Shown: piece after piece, positions 5,455-9,968 of the stretch | How positions within the stretch are numbered: position 1 is the stretch's first letter | How the letters are laid out: each line of letters starts with the position of its first letter | The notes under the pieces: generated by a model | Seen by the model: the letters and a program-made list of their open reading frames with translations, nothing else | Told to the model about the DNA's origin: nothing | Database searches by the model: none | Assembly (NCBI GenBank): GCA_026388915.1 | Contig: JAPLIW010000749.1 | Coordinates: 1 to 9,968 of the forward strand | Source: Deltaproteobacteria bacterium | Lineage (GTDB): Bacteria; Desulfobacterota; SM23-61 | Length of the DNA: 9,968 nt | Direction: 5' to 3' | Position numbers and translations under genes: made by a program

Positions 5455-6789
5455 ATGATCAGACTCCTCAGGTTTTCTGCCGTCGTTGTGTTCTTCCTGC
5501 TCAGCTTTGGATCGATGGGGGAGACCCTCCTGGCCATGCCCCCCGTCCAGCGGATGACTCTCTCCAATCAGATGGTCCTTTTGACCTCCGAGGAACGTTC
5601 CCTTCCTTTTGTCACCCTTCAGCTCCTCATCGATGCCGGGTCCCGGAGGGACTCCGCGGGGGAAGAAGGGGCGGCTTATTTGACGGCCAAAGGACTCCTT
5701 CTGGGAACGGCCAAGCGCGGGGAAAAAGCGATCAATGAAGAACTCGATTTCATGGGAGCCTCGCTCAACTCCTCACCGGGGAGGGATTACGCCACCCTCA
5801 ACCTCCGGGTTTTGAAGAAGGACCTGGAAAAAGGGCTGGACCTTTTCATGGAGGTTCTCACCCACCCCACCTTTCCCCAGGAGGAAGTGAAACGGGAGGT
5901 CCAAAAGACCCTGGCCGCGATCCAGGCCGCCGAAGACCAGCCGGAGGATGTGGCGGAAAAGGCTTTCCAGGAGAACCTCTTCCTCAGCGGTCCCTACCGC
6001 CATCCCATCGAGGGGACGAAAAAGTCTCTCCCATTGATAACCCGGGAAACCCTGGACCGCCTTTATAAGAAATACTACCATCCCAATCATTCCATCCTGG
6101 CGGTTGTGGGAGACATCACCCAGGAAGAAGTAAAAACCAAACTTGTTCCGCGGTTCGAGAAGTGGCCCAAGGGGAAGACCTCCGACGCCCCGGTCCAGAA
6201 CGTCTTCGCCAAAGGACCCAAGACGGTGAAGATCGACCGGATGCTGACCCAGGCCAGCATCATCCTGGGGCACGCCGGGGTCAGCCGGGAGAACCCCGAC
6301 TACTATGCCCTCACGGTTATGAATTACATCCTGGGCGGAGGCGGGTTTTCTTCCCGTCTCATGGAGGAGGTTCGCAACAAGAGAGGGCTGGCGTATTCGG
6401 TGTACAGCTTTTTTGAACCCGGGAAACTCCCCGGTTCATTCCAGGTCGGTCTTCAGACCAAAAACGTCTCCGCCCGGGAAGCCATCTCCCTCGCCCGGGA
6501 GGAGATGAAGCGAATCCAGAAGGAGCCCGTTTCGGAAAAGGAGATCGAGGGGGCCAGGAGATACCTCATCGGAAGTTTCCCCATGAGGATGGATACGCAG
6601 GGAAAACTGGTGAATTTTCTCCTCCAAGTGGAGTATTATGGCCTGGGATTGGATTATCCGGGGAAATATTCCCGGCTCATCCAGTCGGTTACCCGGGAAG
6701 AGGTGCTCCGGGTCGCCCGGAAATATCTCCAGCCGGAGAACTGCATTCTCGTGGTGGTAGCCAACCAGAAGATGGCGGATATCGAATAG
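5455..6789 (+). CDS. Exported M16 family protein, non-catalytic partner subunit
   Basis: Second M16B-type protein, 444 residues, starting 13 bases after the previous stop with a strong Shine-Dalgarno, GGGGAGG (5441-5447). The N-terminus has a signal peptide with a Val/Phe/Leu core (10-18) and probable cleavage after LLA (27). Where the partner has HVLEH, this protein has YLTAK (75-79), so both zinc histidines and the catalytic glutamate are lost and it cannot bind zinc canonically. It keeps GGGGFSSRL (294-302) and KRGLAYSV (309-316), with R301 and Y314 spaced like the family substrate-binding Arg/Tyr pair. Heterodimeric M16B peptidases are known in which one subunit supplies zinc and the other the Arg/Tyr pair; this operon fits that scheme. 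Translation is probably coupled to the upstream gene. The role in the cell is not deducible. Confidence 0.92.
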   Translation: MIRLLRFSAVVVFFLLSFGSMGETLLAMPPVQRMTLSNQMVLLTSEERSLPFVTLQLLIDAGSRRDSAGEEGAAYLTAKGLLLGTAKRGEKAINEELDFMGASLNSSPGRDYATLNLRVLKKDLEKGLDLFMEVLTHPTFPQEEVKREVQKTLAAIQAAEDQPEDVAEKAFQENLFLSGPYRHPIEGTKKSLPLITRETLDRLYKKYYHPNHSILAVVGDITQEEVKTKLVPRFEKWPKGKTSDAPVQNVFAKGPKTVKIDRMLTQASIILGHAGVSRENPDYYALTVMNYILGGGGFSSRLMEEVRNKRGLAYSVYSFFEPGKLPGSFQVGLQTKNVSAREAISLAREEMKRIQKEPVSEKEIEGARRYLIGSFPMRMDTQGKLVNFLLQVEYYGLGLDYPGKYSRLIQSVTREEVLRVARKYLQPENCILVVVANQKMADIE

Positions 6790-6820
6790 CTCTCCCGGCT
6801 TAAAGGGGTTTTTCGGACCG

Positions 6821-7415
6821 GTGAGCTTAGAGACTTTCTTTGGAACCTATGGGTATCCTGCTCTCCTGGTAGGGACCTTTTTCGAAGGGGAAACCTTTCT
6901 GGTCCTGGCCGGGTTCGCCGCTTCCCTGGGATACCTCGAGATTCCCTGGGTGATTCTGGCCGCCTTTGCCGGAACTCTGTCCGGCGACCAGGTATTTTTT
7001 TTATCTGGGCCGCCGGCACAGCGCCCGGGTCCAGTCATTCCTGGGTTATTATCCCGCCTGGCAAAACCGGGCTGACCGGGTCCAGAGACTCATCGAGCGA
7101 CACCAAACCGCCCTGGTTTTCATATTCCACTTTCTCTATGGTCTTCGGATCGCTTTCCTCCTGGTCATCGGATTGAGCCGGATCCCGGCAGGCAGATTTT
7201 TCGTCCTGAATTTCCTCAGCGTCTTGGTCTGGGCAGTTGTCGTGGGGATGGTGGGTTACCTCTTCGGGAGCGCGCTGGCGATGATTATCGGGGACTTGAA
7301 GGAGTTGGAGAGATATATCCTCGTGGGAATCGCCATGATCGGGGGGATGTTCGGGATCTTCCAGTTGTTGGGCTATCGGATCATGAAAAACAGGAAAGCG
7401 AAGGGGTGCGGGTAG
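6821..7415 (+). pseudogene. DedA/SNARE-associated family membrane protein, split by frameshift
   Basis: Inner-membrane DedA-family protein; relatives act as undecaprenyl-phosphate or phospholipid flippases and in membrane homeostasis. The first part, from GTG 6821, reads GTFFEGETFLVLAGFAA and then GDQVFF, which is DedA-like. After an eight-T run (6995-7002) the frame goes astray and stops at 7075. The +1 frame continues the family sequence: YLGRRHS, FHFLYGLRIAFLLVIGLSR and further membrane segments, ending at TAG 7413-7415. Dropping one T restores a 197-residue protein of normal DedA length containing the GDQ...YLGR signature. The cause is a homopolymer sequencing error, a real mutation, or slippage at the T-run. 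AAGGGG (6803-6808) lies 12 bases before GTG. The gene starts 31 bases after the M16 pair, with no terminator between, so it is probably co-transcribed. Confidence 0.85.
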
Positions 7416-7435
7416 GGGCGGTTCGCGAACCGCCC
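7416..7435. repeat. Perfect 20-bp palindrome abutting the DedA stop codon
   Basis: GGGCGGTTCG followed by CGAACCGCCC is a perfect palindrome with no spacer, starting directly after the TAG stop at 7413-7415. With the preceding GTAG it reads GTAGGGGCGG, a form I associate with dispersed intergenic palindromes that begin GTAGGGGC in many bacterial genomes. Such elements often sit at gene ends. It lacks its own T-run and is separate from the terminator that follows. Confidence 0.6.
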
Positions 7436-7437
7436 AT

Positions 7438-7465
7438 GCGTTGTAACAATAACGCCATTTTTTTT
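7438..7465 (+). terminator. Intrinsic terminator of the M16-M16-DedA operon
   Basis: GCGTTGT (7438-7444) pairs with ATAACGC (7449-7455), seven pairs with one G-U, around an AACA tetraloop. CA and eight T residues (7458-7465) follow. It lies 23 bases beyond the DedA stop and closes the transcription unit that begins upstream of 4053. Confidence 0.65.
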
Positions 7466-7515
7466 AAAACCTCTAATGTTTGGTAAGATTTTTTCATGAA
7501 TCTTTATTGGTGACT

Positions 7516-7540
7516 ATCTGCGTAATCTGCGAAATCTGCG
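7516..7540. repeat. Three tandem ATCTGCG units with 9-base period
   Basis: ATCTGCG occurs at 7516-7522, 7525-7531 and 7534-7540, separated by two-base spacers (TA and AA). A related GGATAAGCAG follows. It lies 31 bases upstream of the acyl-CoA synthetase start, between the preceding terminator and the ribosome binding site. Similar ATCTGYG-rich strings occur as intergenic repeats in various bacteria. A regulator-binding array is possible but unsupported. No clear promoter was recognised for the synthetase gene. Confidence 0.5.
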
Positions 7541-7570
7541 GATAAGCAGTTTCGAACTCCGGAGGATCTT

Positions 7571-9091
7571 ATGAATGTGGGTTCTCTCCTGACGATGCAG
7601 GGGAACAAATTTCCCGACCGGACAGCCCTCATCTACGAAAAAATGAGGTTCACTTACCGGGAATTCAACGAGCGGAGCAACCGGATAGCCCAGGCACTCC
7701 TGAGCTTCGGCTTGCAAAAAGGGGATCGGGTGGCGACGCTGCTCTTTAATTCCCCTGAGCTCGTCGAGGTTTTCATGGGTGCGGCGAAGGTCAGCGCGGT
7801 TTTTACTCCCATCAACTTCCGGCTGGCCGCCGAGGAGGTGATCTACCTTGTCAATCACTCCGATGCCCGCATCTTTGCCTTTGGAGAGGAGTTCTTTTCT
7901 CTGGTGGGAAATATCCTTCCCCGGCTGCCAAAAGTGGAAAAGTTCATCTCCGTGGGAAAGGCTCCCTTCCCCCAGGCCCTCGAGTACGAGCCTCTTTTGC
8001 GGGGATCCCGGGACGATGAACCCCGGATCGCGGTTTCGGAAGAGGATGAGTGCCAGATGCTCTACACCTCGGGTACCACGGGAAAGCCTAAAGGCGCTGT
8101 CCTTACCCACGGGAATGTCCTCTGGAATCTCGTCAACACGCTCCTGGCCAGAGAGGACAAGGAAGGGGAGATCGCCCTCATCACCGGGCCCCTGTACCAT
8201 GCCGCCGCCCTCAATAATCACTTTCTGATCCGGCTGGCTCTGGCCGGGGCCAGCGTGTTGGTGAAACATTTTGATCCCCGGAACTTCATGGAGATCATCC
8301 AGAGGGAGAAAGTCAACGTGATCTCCGGAGCGCCGGCCATGTTTCATCTCCTCCTTAACCTACCGGACGTTGAAAAATACGATGCCCGGTCCATCACCCG
8401 CTGCACCCTGGGGGCTGCCACCCTGCCCGATGAAACCAAGAAAAAGCTGCTGAAGCTCTTCCCCAATGCAGGCGGCATCTATGACGTCTATGGCGCGACG
8501 GAGGTCTCTCCCACCGCAACCGTTTTGAAAGCGGCTGACTCCTTTCGGAAAACTGCTTGCGTCGGCCCGGCGGTTCCTTTCCTGGAAGTGAGAATCGTGG
8601 ATAGCCAGGACCGGGAGGTTCCCCGGGGCGAACCCGGTGAAATCATCTGCCGGGGTCCCAATGTCATGAAGGGATATTACAAAGATCCCGAGGAAACCGC
8701 GGAGGCCCTGAAAGGAGGCTGGCTGCATACCGGCGACATCGGCCGGATGGATGAGGAAGGGTTCGTCTATATCGTGGACCGGAAGAAAGACATGATCATC
8801 AGCGGCGGGGAGAACATCTATCCCCGGGAAATCGAAGAACTCCTCTACCATCACCCCAAAATCCGGGAGGCCGCAGCGGTGGGAATCCCCGATCCTCTGT
8901 GGGGGGAATCGGTGAAGGCTTTCGTGGCTTTGAAGGCCGGTATGACCATGTCCGAAGAAGAGGTCATCGAATACTGCAAGGCCCACCTGGCCAGCTACAA
9001 GAAGCCCAAACAGGTCAAGTTCATAGATTCCCTGCCCCGAAATCCATCGGGGAAGGTCTTAAAGAATATCCTGCGGGAGCAATTTTCTTAA
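7571..9091 (+). CDS. AMP-forming fatty-acyl-CoA synthetase (long-chain acyl-CoA ligase-like)
   Basis: Member of the ANL adenylate-forming superfamily, 506 residues, typical for stand-alone acyl-CoA synthetases. It forms acyl-AMP from a carboxylic acid and ATP and then transfers the acyl group to CoA. All core motifs are present in order: the P-loop YTSGTTGKPKG (165-175), YGATE (307-311), the hinge-region TGD (387-389) with the following DRKKDMIISGGENIYP, and the C-terminal PSGK with the probable catalytic lysine K495. The short N-terminus and lack of a targeting signal imply a cytoplasmic enzyme. Chain-length specificity is not readable; medium/long-chain fatty acids or an aromatic acid are possible. 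GGAGG (7561-7565) lies five bases before ATG. The gene stands alone between an upstream terminator and the downstream repeat cluster; I see no terminator directly after it. It could feed acyl-CoA to the crotonase at 107-991, but no shared operon exists. Confidence 0.93.
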   Translation: MNVGSLLTMQGNKFPDRTALIYEKMRFTYREFNERSNRIAQALLSFGLQKGDRVATLLFNSPELVEVFMGAAKVSAVFTPINFRLAAEEVIYLVNHSDARIFAFGEEFFSLVGNILPRLPKVEKFISVGKAPFPQALEYEPLLRGSRDDEPRIAVSEEDECQMLYTSGTTGKPKGAVLTHGNVLWNLVNTLLAREDKEGEIALITGPLYHAAALNNHFLIRLALAGASVLVKHFDPRNFMEIIQREKVNVISGAPAMFHLLLNLPDVEKYDARSITRCTLGAATLPDETKKKLLKLFPNAGGIYDVYGATEVSPTATVLKAADSFRKTACVGPAVPFLEVRIVDSQDREVPRGEPGEIICRGPNVMKGYYKDPEETAEALKGGWLHTGDIGRMDEEGFVYIVDRKKDMIISGGENIYPREIEELLYHHPKIREAAAVGIPDPLWGESVKAFVALKAGMTMSEEEVIEYCKAHLASYKKPKQVKFIDSLPRNPSGKVLKNILREQFS

Positions 9092-9186
9092 ACCTTGGAA
9101 TTATTCTTTCTCAATTGCTGGGTCTTCCTTTGGGGTTCTAGGCAGTCTCTTTCCAAACAAAAAACAAATCCAAAGAATTTTTTTCT

Positions 9187-9337
9187 CGCAGAGCCCGCAG
9201 GGACCGCAGAGTTAAAGCCCCTCTTAAATACCACCCCGAAAATAGATCTTTCTCTTTCTCTGCGCTCTCTGCGGCCTCGAGCGAAGCGGGCGAGAGAAAA
9301 GCCTTTGTCCCCCGCAGAGCCCGCAGGGTACGCAGAG
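9187..9337. repeat. CGCAGAG direct/inverted intergenic repeat cluster
   Basis: Two direct 25-base copies, 9187-9211 and 9313-9337, match at 23 of 25 positions. Each has the layout CGCAGAG-CCCGCAGGG-nn-CGCAGAG. Between them, 9258-9274 (CTCTGCG-CTCTCTGCGG) is an inverted version: its reverse complement matches 9195-9211 at 15 of 17 positions. A CTCG...CGAG mini-hairpin (9276-9295) lies beside it. The inverted middle copy could pair with either flanking copy, giving alternative large hairpins. With only two or three units, it is not a CRISPR array. It fills most of the 342-base gap 9092-9433, which otherwise contains only the toxin-antitoxin control region. Confidence 0.65.
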
Positions 9338-9377
9338 CAAGCTTTATTGACTTTGGCGTTATGTGCTTAAAAATAGA

Positions 9378-9407
9378 TTGACAACGAGTGACAATCGTGT
9401 ACACAAT
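9378..9407 (+). promoter_or_regulatory. Promoter of the toxin-antitoxin operon
   Basis: A perfect -35 TTGACA (9378-9383) is followed after 18 bases by CACAAT (9402-9407), or after 16 bases by TACACA (9400-9405). The -10 region lies inside the inverted-repeat operator at 9392-9421, so a bound repressor would block RNA polymerase. The antitoxin start is at 9434. Confidence 0.55.
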
Positions 9408-9421
9408 TAAATACACGATTG
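9392..9421. promoter_or_regulatory. Inverted-repeat operator for antitoxin autoregulation
   Basis: CAATCGTGTA (9392-9401) and TACACGATTG (9412-9421) are perfect reverse complements, ten bases each with a ten-base spacer, so their centres are 20 bp apart. The left arm also overlaps the perfect palindrome GTGTACAC (9397-9404), whose core TGTACA is the known recognition core of YefM in yefM-yoeB operators. The right arm runs into the GGAGG Shine-Dalgarno (9421-9425). Binding here by the antitoxin or by the toxin-antitoxin complex is inferred from the family. Confidence 0.65.
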
Positions 9422-9433
9422 GAGGACATAACC

Positions 9434-9721
9434 ATGAAATTTGTAAGCATTCGCGACTTGCGGGCAAAATCCGCCGAGGTTTGGAAAAAGCTTCAGGGCG
9501 AAGGGGAGATGATTATCACCAGTAATGGGCGACCGATCGCCATTCTTGCAGCGATCAACGAGTCGAACCTCGAAGAATCCCTGTCGGCATTCCGCCAGGC
9601 GCGCGCCGTTGAGGCGGTGGCGAGCCTTCAGCGGCGGTCGGTGGAGCAGGGAACCGAGAATCTCTCGATGGCTGAGATCGACGCTGAAATTAAGGCGGTG
9701 CGCAGAAAGCGCGCCCAATGA
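9434..9721 (+). CDS. Phd/YefM-family antitoxin (type II TA)
   Basis: Antitoxin of 95 residues. The N-terminal VSIRDLRAKSAEVWKKL (4-20) and ITSNGRPIAILAAI form the Phd/YefM DNA-binding fold. The C-terminal half, rich in Ala, Arg and Glu, is the expected flexible toxin-binding region. It should neutralise the PIN toxin encoded by the overlapping next gene and repress its own promoter through the operator at 9392-9421. ATG 9434 is chosen because GGAGG (9421-9425) lies eight bases upstream. A TTG at 9419 in the same frame would place the start inside the operator and upstream of this site. The stop overlaps the toxin start as ATGA (9718-9721), implying translational coupling. Family assignment is firm; the specific subfamily is not determined. 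Confidence 0.88.
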   Translation: MKFVSIRDLRAKSAEVWKKLQGEGEMIITSNGRPIAILAAINESNLEESLSAFRQARAVEAVASLQRRSVEQGTENLSMAEIDAEIKAVRRKRAQ

Positions 9722-9968
9722 AGATCGTCCTCGATACCAATGTCCTTGTGGCCGGCCTCTTGTCCCCCTTCGGGCCGTGCGCCGAAATTGTGCGCATGGT
9801 TTCTTCCGGTAATCTGACCCTGTATTTCGATTCTCGCATTTTATCCGAATACGGCGAAGTCTTGCGTCGTTCCAAGTTCCGGTTCCAAATCGATAAGGTT
9901 CTTGCCCTCCTTGACCATATTCAGCACCGTGGCCACATTGTGGCTTCTTCTCCACTTTCCAACTCTTT
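9718..9968 (+). CDS. PIN-domain toxin (type II TA), cut by window end
   Basis: The first 83 residues of a PIN-domain ribonuclease toxin, continuing past the window edge. The opening KIVLDTNVLVAGLLSP supplies the first catalytic aspartate (D6) and the adjacent N8. SRILSEYGEVLRRSKF (39-54) contains the usual second acidic position, E44 or E47. The remaining acidic residues lie beyond the window. PIN toxins cleave RNA with a metal-bound acidic cluster and are inhibited by their cognate antitoxin. The opening resembles the 'putative toxin component, PIN family' (COG1569-like) group, usually about 140 residues long, rather than VapC proper. It overlaps the antitoxin stop by four bases. Pairing of a Phd-type antitoxin with a PIN toxin is common. 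Confidence 0.87.
   Translation, partial: MKIVLDTNVLVAGLLSPFGPCAEIVRMVSSGNLTLYFDSRILSEYGEVLRRSKFRFQIDKVLALLDHIQHRGHIVASSPLSNS

Noticed and set aside
7416..7435. Palindrome as the operon terminator
   Set aside because: No T-run follows it directly; the stem at 7438-7455 with eight T residues is the better terminator.
7514..8347. Minus-strand open frame opposite the acyl-CoA synthetase
   Set aside because: Antisense of strongly conserved ANL motifs; no independent support.
9187..9337. CRISPR array
   Set aside because: Only two direct copies plus one inverted copy, with unequal long spacing; no cas genes.
1..9968. tRNA, rRNA, IS transposase or phage genes
   Set aside because: No cloverleaf with a CCA-type end, no rRNA-like sequence and no transposase or integrase reading frame was recognised.

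Overview
The window looks like a chromosomal segment of a Gram-negative, fairly GC-rich bacterium. Acyl-CoA and fatty-acid-type genes, a paired M16 peptidase operon with signal peptides, and intergenic spaces full of short palindromic and tandem repeats fit an anaerobic Desulfobacterota (former Deltaproteobacteria) lineage. That assignment is an inference from gene content and style, because no rRNA or other marker gene is present. All credible genes are on the + strand.

Layout. (1) 107-991 encodes a crotonase-fold enoyl-CoA hydratase/isomerase family protein that lacks one of the two usual catalytic glutamates. (2) 992-1406 is a gene-poor stretch holding the most unusual element of the window. 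It has a good sigma70-type promoter, a strong ribosome binding site, a 30-residue Val/Leu-rich open reading frame, and a chain of mutually exclusive RNA stems ending in an intrinsic terminator. This is the architecture of a ribosome-mediated transcription attenuator. A degenerate hairpin repeat follows, then (3) an FMN-dependent nitronate monooxygenase/FabK-like reductase (1407-2354). (4) 2609-3850 encodes an Nramp-family Mn/Fe transporter. (5) 4053-7415 reads as one operon: two exported M16 peptidase subunits with complementary active-site losses, then a DedA-family membrane protein broken by a one-base frameshift in an eight-T run. The operon ends in a perfect palindrome that touches the DedA stop codon and a good intrinsic terminator. 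(6) 7571-9091 encodes an AMP-forming fatty-acyl-CoA synthetase. (7) 9187-9337 is a cluster of direct and inverted CGCAGAG repeats. (8) 9378 to the window end is a type II toxin-antitoxin module: promoter, perfect inverted-repeat operator, Phd/YefM antitoxin and a PIN-domain toxin cut by the window edge.

How the genes fit together. The synthetase would activate fatty acids to CoA thioesters, and the crotonase could act on such thioesters. The FabK-like flavoprotein may work in fatty acid synthesis or detoxify nitronates. The peptidase pair probably forms a periplasmic zinc-protease heterodimer. The toxin-antitoxin module and the repeat clusters mark the right end as an accessory boundary. There is no sign of a phage, an IS transposase or a CRISPR array.
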